Translations under genes and position numbers: made by a program
The notes under the pieces: model-generated
Databases searched by the model: none
What the model was told of the DNA's origin: nothing
The model's input: the letters and a program-made list of their open reading frames with translations, nothing else
Assembly (NCBI GenBank): GCA_963930775.1
Contig: OZ005698.1
Coordinates: 4,594,501 to 4,658,500 of the forward strand
DNA from: Cliona cf. orientalis
Lineage: Eukaryota > Porifera > Demospongiae > Clionaida > Clionaidae
Direction of reading: 5' to 3'
Length of the DNA: 64,000 nt
In this document: in pieces, positions 21,729-32,039 of the stretch
How positions within the stretch are numbered: the first letter of the stretch is position 1
Layout of the letters: the number at the start of each line of letters is the position of its first letter

Positions 21729-21828
21729 CCGTAAATTGCGAATATTATGTATTTTCGCGCATTTAATTTTCGCACCGTCGAAAAAATTTAATGTTTATTT
21801 TTAACAACGAAATATTCGCGATTTACGG
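21729..21828. mobile_element. 100 bp MITE flanked by TA
   Basis: The termini CCGTAAATTGCGAATATT and AATATTCGCGATTTACGG are inverted; TA lies at 21727-21728 and 21829-21830. It has the same terminal class (CCGTA) as the 19160 element but a different interior. Confidence 0.8.
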
Positions 21829-21861
21829 TATACAGATTTTATCATGTTTGTGGGCACATCC

Positions 21862-21971
21862 TAGCCTCGTCCCCAGGCCCCCTCTCGATCTCCCAGCTTT
21901 TAATGTTGTCCCGCTTTTTGCGTGCAACATTAAAAGCTGGGAGATCGAGAAGGGGCCTGGGGACGAGGCTA
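21862..21971. mobile_element. TAGCC-type MITE, 110 bp, perfect 9 bp duplication
   Basis: GGCACATCC occurs directly before TAGCCTCGTCCCCAGGCC and directly after GGCCTGGGGACGAGGCTA. The interior is also self-complementary (CTCGATCTCCCAGCTTTTAA and its complement). Confidence 0.9.
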
Positions 21972-22170
21972 GGCACATCCAATGGTCAACCCTAATATCC
22001 GCGTATGGGGCGGGACCGCCAAAGGTCATCGGACTAACAGAAGGTCATGGAGGTGAGCAACGTAAACATACATAAATCAGTATTTGAGAGAGAAATAACT
22101 CGCATAGATTATCAAGATAAGAGACGTCCATAATATATATTGAGCTACTAGGCCAAACAAACTTAATTAC

Positions 22171-22701
22171 TAGTTTCTCAGGCTTTCAAATTTCAAAACC
22201 CATGCGGGAGGCGGCTTTTTATTTTATTTTTTAATGAAAAATGGGCGTGGCGATAGTGACCACGCCCATTTTCGCTAGTGCTGCACGTGGTTGACACACA
22301 AGCTAGTGCTGAAATACAAGTATTGAAGTCCAATCGGAGAGAATATCTAGCCGAACAATCAAGTTTATATAATTAGCTTTCTATTTAGTAGAGAAAAGTT
22401 TTATCAGTCGTACTAACCTATACGATGACAAGATTAGCCTGCACCAGATGACGTCATCATCTTTGAAGAAAATAGCTAGCTAGCTGCTGGCTAAATACCA
22501 CTTTCACGGAGACTTCAGTTGTGAGCTGTCAACCAAACTGTCTCGAGATGCCAGAAAAACAGTTAGTTTTATGAACTCTTTACTGTATGTTCCAATTTTT
22601 TTGTCTGTTAATTAAATTAATTAGCACGTGACTGCTCACGTGAAAAATAAATAAAAAGTCTTGTTTTCTCAAAATTTGATGCGGGCGGGCCTGAGAAACT
22701 A
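22171..22701. mobile_element. 531 bp element with TAGTTTCTCAGGC termini
   Basis: Starts TAGTTTCTCAGGC and ends GCCTGAGAAACTA. Near its left end is a hairpin of AAAATGGGCGTGG and its complement (22226-22265). No coding potential. No exact target duplication found. Confidence 0.6.
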
Positions 22702-23260
22702 TTAACTTTGCTTGGCCCTAGTGGTATTAAATATCTTCAAATGCTAACTCTAGAGGGATTCAAGGATTTCTTTCCCTGTGTACTAAAATTCCAAAAACAC
22801 CCCAGACACTAATCTTCATAAAATGGTGTTGCAGATTCAGGTATATCTCCGGAACTACAGATAAGTAGAAGACAGGAAATGATTAATTACAACTAAAGTA
22901 GTGAAAGTACGAGTGCTCAGCCTCAGATAAGAGATATCTATATTATATTGAACTACTAGTGGTATTAAATGTCTTCAACTGCTAACTCTCGAGGGATTCA
23001 AGGATTTCTTTCTCCATGCACTAAAGTCTAAAAACTCGCTTGACACTAAGGCCACACCAAACGAGACTTTAGTTTCCCATTGCTATATATAGCACGCACA
23101 CTGCGTGCCATGCCGCGACCAACCTGATGTTCAGAAGCTATATGGCGCTTTCAATTTCATCTCCTGTGATTGAAGCATTGAAAGTTGTCACTATCAAGGT
23201 CGAAAATCGGTCTCAGACTCTATCTCTGCGATTGAGGCACTGGCATCGATGTGGCTTGTA
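22702..23260. repeat. Direct repeat pair and inverted repeat fragment
   Basis: GTGGTATTAAATRTCTTCAA followed by GAGGGATTCAAGGATTTCTT occurs at 22721-22780 and again at 22961-23020. The part at 23070-23260, including GCTATATATAGCACGC, is the inverse of the repeat around 57450-57620 and 26380-26400. No gene. Confidence 0.6.
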
Positions 23261-23709
23261 GACTGTGCATCTTCCGTGTAGGTGTAGAATAGTGGTTAGC
23301 TTAGCTTGCTAGTTGACTTGCTCCAGTTTATAAAGGAAAGTTAGCTCAGTGATATACAAGTTCAGCCTTTCTGGTCGTCAACTTAGTTCATGGTACAATT
23401 GCTAATGCATATGTAGACAATAGTTTTTGCTGTTGAGCTCAACTTGTGATGGCACAAAAAGAACTAAAACTGATAATCTAAGTGAAAAATTGTTGAGGTT
23501 TTTGGTTATTTGAGAGTATTTCAGTGAGATTGAAATTGATTATAGTTCCAAGTGTGAAACATTATTGTTCAATTTCTTGCTAGATAAGCTAGTCATATAC
23601 CACTAGGTTAAAGATTAATGAGTCCTAGTATAATATTATACGTACGTAATGTTCAATTCACGACAAAGGGAAATATCATTTTTTATTATTATACCGTACC
23701 AAGGGCTTA
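23261..23709. other. Spacer, no gene seen
   Basis: AT-rich with no supported frame or delimited repeat. Confidence 0.4.
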
Positions 23710-24394
23710 CCGTATAGTGGGAAATTTCGAGGGTATTAATTTTCGCTGTTTTCGCGGATCAGGGTGAATCCGCAAAATTTTATACCTCGAAAATTTCCCG
23801 CTATACGGTATGATTTGACGACCCGTTCCTACACTGACTTAGTTCGAGCATGCGCAGTCCCACCAGCAGACGATATGATATCAGTAGAATGGGAGTGGTC
23901 GATATAAACCACAAGGCATGCTGAACAGAGAATGCACTATTTGTAGCGTTAGCAAGCCATTTTCGAAAGATACTGCCTCCTTTTCGAAGAAAGAACGAAT
24001 ATATAGCTAGCTGACATTTTTCTTGGGACGTGTCCAACTATTGTCGAAGACTCGGGTTTTGTGACAGCTACAGCGTAGGGGTCACCGACGTTGCCGGGCT
24101 CTCGGATACATGTCAGATTTTCTCCAACTTCAGCCTCCCAAATGCTTTGATACTCGTGGTAGCCATGGATCATCGCCTCCACAACATAGCTTCGTAGTTC
24201 AGACATAGTTGTATAGCTCGTGTTTAACACTATCTGCTATGATTTCCATGCCACGTGTGAAAGATGAGGGGCGTGGTTTTTATTGCATCTAATTTGGGGG
24301 TGTGGTTTTGTCTCAGGGCTGATCCTCGAAAATTAAAACGCAAAAAAGTTCAAAATCCCACATCCGCTACCCTCGAAAATTTCCCGCTATACGG
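23710..24394 (-). mobile_element. 685 bp element with CCGTATAG termini carrying a HIRAN-like frame
   Basis: The outer ends are CCGTATAGTGGGAAATTTCG and AAATTTCCCGCTATACGG, with TA at 23708-23709 and 24395-24396. The left 99 bp (23710-23808) ends in its own inverted terminus followed by TA, so the left end is a palindromic sub-element or a nested MITE. The central part holds the HIRAN-like frame described separately. Confidence 0.7.
23860..24230 (-). pseudogene. HIRAN-like domain ORF inside a short DNA element
   Basis: The frame from 24230 reads HGYHEYQSIWEAEVGENLTC, then REPGNVGDPYAVAV, then IVGHVPRKMSA. This order (Y.W...GE.L.C.RE..N..DPYAV.V.....GHVPRK.S) is a HIRAN-like pattern common in short repetitive ORFs of cnidarians and sponges. 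A frame change near 24030 is needed to continue into FFLRKGGSIFRKWLAN, so this copy is broken. HIRAN domains in HLTF/Rad5-type proteins bind DNA ends. What the isolated frame does in the element is unknown. Recognition is by pattern memory. Confidence 0.55.
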
Positions 24395-24427
24395 TATTGA
24401 GCTATATGCGGCTCGGTAAGCCCTTGA

Positions 24428-24594
24428 CTGTACTTAACCTAATATAACGCATAAAAAAATAATTTCAAAAACGTGAAAAATGTGCTTTTTTTCTGGTAAA
24501 GGTCGTCAATCGCTCCATATATAAACATGAGAATTCGTAAAATGCTAATTTATTGTGTTAAATGATCATGTGTTGTATTCGATTAACTACGGTA
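24428..24594 (+). repeat. ~165 bp repeat with GGTAAAGGTCGTCAATCGCT core (copy 1 of 5)
   Basis: Same sequence at 27381-27547, 49388-49555, 57098-57263 and, more diverged, 61063-61215. Each runs from CTTAA(T/C)CTAATA through TCTGGTAAAGGTCGTCAATC to ATTCGATTAACTA. In at least two copies a GGTA follows, so this may be a small TIR-poor DNA element. Confidence 0.75.
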
Positions 24595-24599
24595 CTAAT

Positions 24600-24849
24600 G
24601 CATATTCTTCTATCTCATGCTATTTGTCCATAGCCTCATCCCCAGTCTCCCCGATCTTTGTTTGTCCAAGTCTCTGTTAGTAACGAAGAAGATTGCGAAG
24701 GGGTATACATTATATCATCGCTTGTGCAGCAGTGCCATGCCCCTGGACTGGTTGCTGTCATGAACTTTAAAACCACAAAAATTAATTTTGAGGGCCTTTT
24801 CGGACTTTCCACGGAAATTAGCCCCCACAAAAATTACCCGCCATACGGT
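24600..24849. mobile_element. Right half of a CCGTA-type MITE
   Basis: Matches the right half of the 19160-19602 element, from TATTCTTCTATCTCATGC to AAAATTACCCGCCATACGG, followed by TA. A short TAGCC-like insertion (CCTCATCCCCAGTCTCCCC) lies at 24632-24650. Confidence 0.7.
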
Positions 24850-24992
24850 AGTACTACATGACATTGTAATACTTGCATTTGAGTTGTGTTAGGTAATGTT
24901 AAGATAGTACAAGCTATTTCAATGCCACTGGATGCATGTGTATAATTATGGGATGGTTGCTTGATTATTAATTTTAGTATACTAGGAGAGAT

Positions 24993-25323
24993 TTGTGATG
25001 TTATTAGCCATGTTTCACAAAACAAGAGTATACTAGCAGATTTAAGGGATATGTGTCTTACTTTATATCAGCTAACTTGGCAAGAATTGATTTCACCTTT
25101 AACAGGGATATTGTCACAGCTAATAGAGAGTGAAAGGGATTATAATTTTGGCAAAGGTGGCTTGTGATGTTATTAGCCATGTTTCACAAAACAAGAGTAC
25201 ACTAGCAGATTTAAGGGATATCTTATATCAGCTAACTTGGCAAGAATTGATCTCACATTTAACTGGGATATTATCACATAGCTAATAGAGAGTGAAAGGG
25301 ATTGTAATTTTGGCAAAGGTGGC
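24993..25323 (+). repeat. Tandem duplication of a ~165 bp unit
   Basis: TTGTGATGTTATTAGCCATG begins at 24993 and at 25162. Both units end with AATTTTGGCAAAGGTGGC. They differ by a handful of substitutions and a small indel. The location, just beyond the Helitron helicase 3' end, suggests Helitron-linked sequence, but no canonical CTRR/hairpin end was found. Confidence 0.8.
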
Positions 25324-25384
25324 AACAATTTTTTTGCTTAGTCTGATATCATTTCATTTTATACATCATTGCTAGTCTTAATTG

Positions 25385-25860
25385 CCTTGGAATTAAAATT
25401 CAAAATGTGCAATCTTTGTAGTGTTTTAACTGCTGAATACTACATAGGCTTGTCCTGGACTGAAATGACCTCCTTTCATAGCAACAACAATTTCGTCTAG
25501 TGTCAGCCCTTGCACCTTGTGGATTGTGGTTGCCCATGCTAGCGTAAGTGGAAATTGTAAACAAGTTGTTTCTGAGCCTTTTTTTTGCCTTTTGCAGGAA
25601 GCACAACTTCATACTTTGCTAATGGCACAGTATTCGTGTATGTGGCACAATATGGGCTTGATTGGACTTCATACTTTGATGGCACAGTATTCGTGTACGT
25701 GGCACAATATGGGCTTGATTGGATTGCTTTTAAGCCAATGTGGTCATTGTCAAATTTTACAAGGACAGTGATTACTTTGTTGTTATTATTAGTCACAATG
25801 TGCACTATTTCACCTCTTGCACCACTGACTAGGCATCTGAGACATCAACATGTGTTGTTA
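25385..25860 (-). pseudogene. PIF1-like helicase C-terminal part of the Helitron, with internal duplication
   Basis: Read leftward, the strand encodes a segment with VAIGARVMLTTHVD (near 25885), then ITVLVKFDNDHIGLKAIQSS, then YCATYTNTVP...KYEV, then [20 protein letters not shown] and GQAYVVFS. The last two are the SF1B motif V/VI region of PIF1/Helitron helicases. A 60 bp piece is tandemly duplicated at 25608-25727, so YTNTVP..KYEV occurs twice, and a frame change separates the second copy from the motif V region. This part alone is non-functional. Confidence 0.8.
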
Positions 25861-26199
25861 GCATAACACGAGCCCCAATGGCTACCTTCAGCACACTGTG
25901 CAGACCACCAGTTTCTTGTCATTTATTTGACAGTGTAGAGAGCTCAATGTGTGAGGTTTGCCCTGCCATAGCATCACTAGCTTTAATAGAATAATATTCA
26001 CACTGAGAATGCACAAGGACCTATAGCAGCAATATTGTACCAGTATAAACCATGTGTAAGATATCTTTCATGAGACTATAGGGCTAGTGTTATTCAGTAT
26101 TGGTTAGAGTAGATTGTATCATGGTCACTATAGTATGTGTCCTGTACTTCAATGAAAACTTGGCCATGCACTCAGTAGCTGCATAATTGAAATGGTGTA

Positions 26200-26655
26200 T
26201 GTGGTAAAGGTCGTCAATATAGTGGGTTCACTTCACGGCACCTCAGTCGCAGACTAGCCTCGGATCATCAGGAATATGAGAGTGTCTCTGGACCTCGATA
26301 GTGAAAAATTTCAAAGCTAAGAATAATTTAACAGCGCAGTACAGCTAGATTGGTCCGGCGGCACGCTGCTCATGGTGCGTGCTATATATAGTGCAGGGCT
26401 ATCTATATATATACGTCAACGTAGAGAACGCGTGAAGTTCGGCCATCGCTGCTCGTCAGAGAAGGCAACACGCTGCTTGTAAGGTATTCGCTGGATACAT
26501 GCGCAAGATACTCTACATATTTCACTGAAGTTCAAGTCCCAGAAGGGCTCCATCGAGGCCCTGAATTTTCACATAATTACCTCATAGATTACACCATAGG
26601 TTTCATCATAATTACTCATAATTACCTAATAACCGCAAAAAAGTAAATTGTTACT
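26200..26655 (+). repeat. Repeat with GCTATATATAG and CATAGGTTTCATCATAATTA, copy 1
   Basis: Matches 57388-57900 over most of its length, including AGATACTCTACATATTT and CCTCATAGATTACACCATAG. Partial copies occur at 61255-61375 and inverted at 23070-23260. It interrupts the Helitron helicase. Confidence 0.75.
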
Positions 26656-26898
26656 GAGTGCATAACTATGATATTCTTAGTAGGCTTATTATAGTACTAT
26701 TAGTGTGCCTTTAGGGTAGTGGTTGGATCAGTGACTGAGTATATTTGTGGTTTGACATTAGGTAGAATCAGGACTTAGAATGTCCTCATTGAAGTCACCC
26801 AGTATCAGAGGTAGGCATGTTAGCTATGGACATCAAATTAGTAATGTAGACAAGATGCTCATGATCATGAATACTTGCAGTGGTACACTTGTATATAC

Positions 26899-27142
26899 CG
26901 TATCGCGGGTAATTTTCATGGGGTGCTAATTTTCATTATTTTCGTGGTTGACTTGGGAGTCACGAAATTTTCCCACCCACGACAATTAATGCTTATGGTG
27001 ATATGTGAGTTCATGATGATGGGTGTGGCCACAAACATCGTGGCAGTGCAGCCAACACTTTCCAAAATTAGAAGCAATAGTAGCCATTGTCATCCAGCTG
27101 ATAGCATCTTCAACACTAATACTATCACTACGTTATCGCACG
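26899..27142. mobile_element. Left half of a CCGTA-type MITE in the Helitron
   Basis: Begins CCGTATCGCGGGTAATTTTC after TA and follows the 19160 element as far as the GATAGCATCTT region, then joins Helitron helicase sequence near 27142. The right end is missing. Confidence 0.7.
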
Positions 27143-27474
27143 ATTTCATTTAGTTCAATCATCTCAAATTCATCAACCCAAAGAGAACCAGATCTATACA
27201 ATTGTGTGTAACTGTCATTTATAGTGGTGAATAACCATGGTTGTCCAACAGGGGGTAAGTCGCCAACTGCTAGAATGCTTACTCTTACATCTGGAGAGAC
27301 ACCCTTGACTTGTTGCAGTCGTTTGTGGATTTCTAACATGTTTGATCCAACCATGCTCACTTCATCGATAATAATTACCATACTTAATCTAATACAACGC
27401 ATGGAAAATAATTCAATTTTGAAAAAACACGTGTTTTTCTGGTAAAGGTCGTCAGTCGCTCCATATATAAACAT
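27133..27474 (-). pseudogene. PIF1-like helicase Walker B segment of the Helitron
   Basis: Encodes VIIIDEVSMVGSNMLEIHKR and VRVSILAVGDLPPVGQ, the DEVSM Walker B and GDxxQLPPV-type motif III of PIF1 helicases. The expected Gln/Leu of motif III is altered (GDLPPV), so one residue is missing or changed. It continues into WVDEFEMIELNEIVR. A small repeat (27381-27547) adjoins its upstream end. Confidence 0.8.
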
Positions 27475-27663
27475 TATAGGAATTCATAAAATGCTAATTT
27501 ATTGCATTAAATTGGATCATGCATTGTATTCAATTAACTATGGTAATGCTAAATTTGATAGTTATGCTCATAATGTATTCTGTTTATCATGGCTAAGTGG
27601 CTGGAAACCAGTGTATTTGCTAGTGCCCAGTAAAAATGCTGAATGCAATATCATGCCACTAAT

Positions 27664-28262
27664 TACCCCGCACGCATGCGCAAGGGGTAAAGTAATCGGT
27701 CATATTGTCGTTGTCGTTAGCACAAAAATCGCCATATCTTGAGATATAGGCATCTACGACTCGTAAGCACAACGAGTCAATCGAATTCGGCGAAAAACTG
27801 GCTTCAGTGTGCGTCAAATCGAGGGATACGGTCCACAAGCGTCACAAAATTGATGTTGGCCACCGTAGCCATGCCTATCGGCAGTGCCAATCAATGCATG
27901 ATGCATGCCCATTGTGCTTTCTGCTCATGCGCACAACAAACAAGCGTATGACTGGTAAAGATCGTCGATGTTCTAAATAATGCTCATGACGTCTATAGTG
28001 ACTGAAATCTGAAGCCCCATGGAACCACTCACTACGTAAGATAGGTATCACAACAAACTATAGGTACAAGCTCATGTCTTTCTAGTCTGGGCTAGGTCTG
28101 GGTGCAGAGAGCACTGTTTCAAGTGTCACCGGGACAACTAAGCAGCATAATTTTCCATTAATTTTCTCTCAAGTTCACAAAATTGTAGCCATGCACCAAA
28201 AATAAATCTATAGATTGTACAATGTGTGCGCGGGGTATGTGCTCTACAGAGCTCTAGTATTA
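27664..28262. mobile_element. GCGCATGCGC-type repeat inserted in the Helitron helicase
   Basis: Starts near TTACCCCGCACGCATGCGCA and ends GCTCTACAGAGCTCTAGT, where the helicase frame resumes at 28263. Relatives lie at 40636-41026, 59272-59735 and (inverted) 60408-60795. It separates the Walker A and Walker B segments. Confidence 0.7.
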
Positions 28263-28440
28263 AATGCAGCAACACCTGTGGAAGCAGTGAGTAATACCGT
28301 TATAACATCATCTGGCCCAAAAGTACCCGATTGTTTCAGAAATTTAATTATATCTGAGTGGATTAATCGTATGACATGTGATTTGCCAACTCCACCTGGA
28401 CCACTTAGTTCAATGGGTTTGCCGTGCAAGTTTCAATGCT
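28263..28440 (-). pseudogene. PIF1-like helicase Walker A segment of the Helitron
   Basis: Encodes IELSGPGGVGKSHVIRLIHS and VLLTASTGVAAFNT. GPGGVGKS is a Walker A P-loop and TASTGVAA is helicase motif Ia, both in the PIF1/Helitron arrangement. The frame is cut at 28262 by the inserted repeat. Confidence 0.85.
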
Positions 28441-29230
28441 AGGACTGCTTTTTTGCACCAGTTATGATAAATTATGATTATGGCACGCTATTAATTCTCT
28501 TAAAAGTCTCCGATACTCATCTCCTGCTTTTACTTGTAAGTTATTAGTACTTTCAAATCTTGCATGCAAATTAGTAATAATGTTTGACATTAGTTCGACA
28601 TTGTCTCTAATATCTTCCTGGGGCACATTAGTTAGTATTTGGCTACTTTCTGCTAATGCCTGAGGTCTCGCTTTCTCTGTGCTTGGGGCAATTTGACTCC
28701 ATAAATGCTCTGGTGGACTATTTTTGATCTAAATTGACGTTATCAACCTCATTGTGACAATATTTTACTCATGGGTTTGAACTATAGATTGCACATGTTG
28801 GTAATGTTCCTCATAAGTGGCATAACTACCCACCAAGTCTATATGCTCATTATACCATGGATAGTACAACATCAACTTGGCTCTGTACCAGTCACTAGAC
28901 TCAGCATCTTTGATATATTTTTGGAACCTTATCACTGCCTCTTTTTTGCATCAGTTCATTTTTCCATAGCCATCAGTTAGTTGAATTGTTTTAGACATAA
29001 TTTCACTTTCTGCAGGTGGCAAGGCATCACAGTTGTTATCATCATGGCATGGCGATAGTTAGTGACAAATGTAGCAGCAAACTCAGCCAGACACATGGAA
29101 TGTAACTCTCTTTGCCTGTGTTGGTGTCTATCAATGAGATTTTTGTTAAATACGTCTGTATCATCGTTTTCCAATTGATTGAGCATATCTTTACTCTTTA
29201 GCATAGCTATTTGTTCACTCTTTGTGCACT
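28441..29230 (-). pseudogene. Helitron linker region
   Basis: Broken frames include NQLAPSTEKARPQALAESSQ near 28690-28630 and ELHSMCLAEFAATFVTNYRH at 29115-29050. MCLAEFAATYV-type sequence is a standard landmark between the Rep and helicase parts of animal Helitrons. Confidence 0.7.
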
Positions 29231-29499
29231 GACTTCTCTAGGGGTTAAAAAGGCTGAACCAACTTTTTTAGTTCTTCAGGTCTCGCTTTAGAGGCTACCT
29301 GTTTCAACACAGGCATATGCATTTAGAACGTACTGTATATCATCAGTATTGGCTTGCCATGCTAAACATTGAGGTGTTCATCAAAGCAGACATTATACTC
29401 AATGAGTACACAAAAGCCCTAGAAGTGTCTAGCAAAGGCAATGTGTGGAATTGCAGAAGTTATGTATTGAGAAATAAATGCACATACTTCGAATCCTCA

Positions 29500-29810
29500 T
29501 TACTATTGACATCATACCTGGGAGCATCTTTGACCCAGATTACACAGTGGCATGTGGTGAGCCTCTAGCTTGCAAATCAATGCGTACACCATAGTCAACT
29601 ATTTTACCAAGTGGGTTTGCTGTGGATTTCAAGAACTCTTGGAAGAACATGTTTTGCCTGTAATGGAAATGCCTGGCAGCTGTGACTGGATTTCTTCTAA
29701 GCCAATTTAACTTTTGTTCAAATGACAATGCTTCAGTCTCTGCATCACTATAATACACACCATACTGTTTTGCAATGGTGCTAATCATGTCGGGCCATTT
29801 CAAGTCAGCT
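29500..29810 (-). pseudogene. Helitron N-terminal/Rep (HUH) domain segment
   Basis: Encodes LNWLRRNPVTAARHFHYRQN, FFQEFLKSTANPLG and IDLQARGSPHAT. The last is the HUH-nuclease site region, where a His-x-His pair is expected after GSP. A one-base shift follows PHA, so the second His is not encoded in this frame; the downstream frame resumes with CVIWVKDAP. The domain normally nicks and joins single-stranded DNA in rolling-circle transposition; this copy is inactive. Confidence 0.8.
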
Positions 29811-30189
29811 GCAGATAGTGTAACAAACCATGTAGGTGTTTCTATACAGTAACTATGCTTGTACAGAAGGAATGTAATTAGTCACTACAGTACGGCATGC
29901 ATTAAGTATGTGTCAACCACACTCAGCAAACACATCATTGCCATGCACACGCACACAGGGCAAGCGCGTGCATACTTTTGCTCTCGTGCGCACCTACTGT
30001 TTATATCATAGTGGTTGGCAGTTTTTTTATCACCCACATTTGCATCCTTGCAGGGACAGTCATGTCCTGTATGAGTATAGTATAGGCTTTAGACCAGACC
30101 CTCCTCTTCCTGTGAGGGTCGGCTATGCCAGACTAAATATATATCATCATTAGGGGCTTCAGTATCAGCATTACTACAACTTATAGGCT

Positions 30190-30460
30190 GTGCTAAAAAA
30201 TCACAATAGAACACACAGCATTACTTTCCAAATAAACTGCAATGGACTATCTCATTTCACTGGCATTAGTGAACTCAAGTTGGTATGCTACAGCATTAAA
30301 TAAACAATTGCCATCACCCAGTACATCATGAACAACATTTCTCTTGGGCTAATGCTGCTAGTATCTCTGAGGCTCTCGTTAGTTCATTAGCAACACAGTC
30401 ACTACTATGTATGCTAGAGTTTGTTGCAATAGACTCACATTTCATAGCTTCACTGTGGCT
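30190..30460 (-). pseudogene. OTU-like cysteine protease segment of the Helitron
   Basis: The frame contains DVLGDGNCLFNAVAYQLEFT then ASEMR, a stop codon, and SIAVYLESN. GDGNCLFNA is the OTU catalytic Asp-Gly-Asn-Cys motif, and the following helix pattern fits. OTU domains occur in a subset of animal Helitrons; their role there is not settled. The in-frame TAG and a shift just upstream near 30330 show that it is decayed. The catalytic His region was not identified. Confidence 0.7.
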
Positions 30461-30953
30461 TGTACTGTTCTGTTGAACTTGATCTTGTGGTATAGATCAT
30501 GGTTGCTAGTATCACAATCAAGGCTGCTTGTTTCAGGTTGTCTTACTAAGCCACCAAACACGTTAGAATCATTGACTAGGGACTGGTCAACCCAGTTTTT
30601 ATTTATATCAACATCTCCATACAAAAAATTGTTTTAAGGCATTGGTAAGTTTTCTGGGGAGACATATATAAATGGCCCTTATATAAGAGTATACTAAAGG
30701 CATACATTAAATTGTGTTCTCACAGTATGCCAGGTTTTGCACAAACATATTTGGCCACAAATCATAAACAAAAGCAAAGGTTGGAAATTTCATTGTCTTG
30801 TGCTCTATCTGCGGCTTTTGAATTTTGCATCTTATTCTACTTATTTTATCATAATATTATACAAGTTTATTTATATTTTGATCTGTCAACTATTGTCAAT
30901 TACGATCTTTGCCAATCTATTTCATCAACATTACTTCAGTTCTTTCCTGTATA

Positions 30954-31397
30954 CCGTAGTGCTAGAAATTTATGCGTGTATAAAACATTGCGATCTTTAA
31001 ATTTTCAGTATTTTTCTTAGCAATGCGAATTTTAATAATGCGAGTTTGTCCTGAGTCCAGGTAACATTCTAGCATCACTGACAGTGACATGCACATCATG
31101 CACATGAAGCTTTCAGCCTGCCTTGCCACTGTCTAGTGCTCCTAAGTTCGCCATGCATAGACATTTATGATAATTTTTCAGAATCTAAAGTCATCTGACT
31201 CACCGGCAAACTATTCTTCCTGTTCAGATCCAGTTTTTTCTATAGTACACTCGCCTTGTGTTGCATACTAACGTGGGCGGGCACCAATTGGAATAAAATG
31301 CGTTGTTGAAATCATTGCGATATTAAACAATGCGATCACTCAGCAACTCGCATTTTTCGCATTAATTAATAGCGCGCATTTATTTCTAGCACTACGG
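30954..31397. mobile_element. 444 bp MITE, CCGTAGTGCTAGAAAT termini, TA duplication
   Basis: Starts CCGTAGTGCTAGAAATTTAT and ends ATTTATTTCTAGCACTACGG; TA at 30952-30953 and 31398-31399. The interior carries further ATGCGA/TCGCAT inverted pairs. No coding region. Confidence 0.85.
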
Positions 31398-31511
31398 TAC
31401 CTATGTCAACGATGTCAATTGTATCAATTTTGACATAGTTGACCTAATAATAATAGCCTGAGACTATAATATTATTATAAATTGTATATACCGGTATTTG
31501 ACAATATAGCC

Positions 31512-31952
31512 CAGGGGCGGATCTAGGGGGGGGGGGTGCTGGGTTGCAACCCCCCCCCCCCCCCCCCCCCCAAAAACGATTTTGAGCAACCCCTCCCCTC
31601 CAACTTATATACAAGGCTTACTATAGCTTGGCACAGTAGCTGCCACTGTATGGTTAGCAGCAGACAAGCTGTGTAGTACATAATTGGCCTCAAACCAACA
31701 GGTGGTGCACGGTGGTTAGCGGTACACCCTGAACATGGCTTCAGCTATGAATAATCTACTGTAGACCACAAGAGTCAGCTATGGTGCTAGGCGTTGTAAA
31801 GCTCTATACCTACAGTGTTATAGTACCTTACTACGTAGGTCAGTCACTCTCTGGGGTGCGAGAAGATGATTAAAAGTGGGCGTGGTCGAAAAATTTTCGC
31901 ATGCAATTATACCTACAACCCCACTATACTAAAAATCCTAGATCCACCCCTG
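31512..31952. mobile_element. hAT-like MITE, CAGGGGCGGATC termini
   Basis: Starts CAGGGGCGGATCTAGG and ends CCTAGATCCACCCCTG. TAGCC lies directly on both sides, a 5 bp duplication. CAGGG-type ends suggest hAT; hAT usually leaves 8 bp, though 5 and 6 bp variants are described. It contains a run of about 22 C at 31549-31570. Confidence 0.7.
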
Positions 31953-32039
31953 TAGCCTGTCAACTATTGCTGCTATTGCCACCGAGCCTCGAGCGAAGCG
32001 AGAGGCGAGGTCTGTTCTTTATGGATCTCGTTATGCACT

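Larger units (their letters stand above)
25385..30640 (-). mobile_element. Broken Helitron coding region (OTU, Rep-like, PIF1-like helicase)
   Basis: The minus strand shows, from 30640 to 25385 and in the order expected for animal Helitrons: an N-terminal part with NVFGGLVRQPETSS (30600-30530); an OTU protease part (30345-30200); the Helitron N/Rep region (29803-29540); a linker with MCLAEFAATFVTNYR (about 29105-29060); and helicase motifs (28440-28244, 27474-27133, 25860-25385). Stops and frameshifts are frequent. Repeats have inserted at about 25880-27130, 27381-28262 and 29830-30170. No 5' TC or 3' CTRR terminus was delimited. Confidence 0.85.

Noticed and set aside
30712..31020. 102-residue plus frame rich in Tyr, Phe and Ile
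   Set aside because: AT-rich composition with no domain, and it overlaps the left end of a MITE at 30954.
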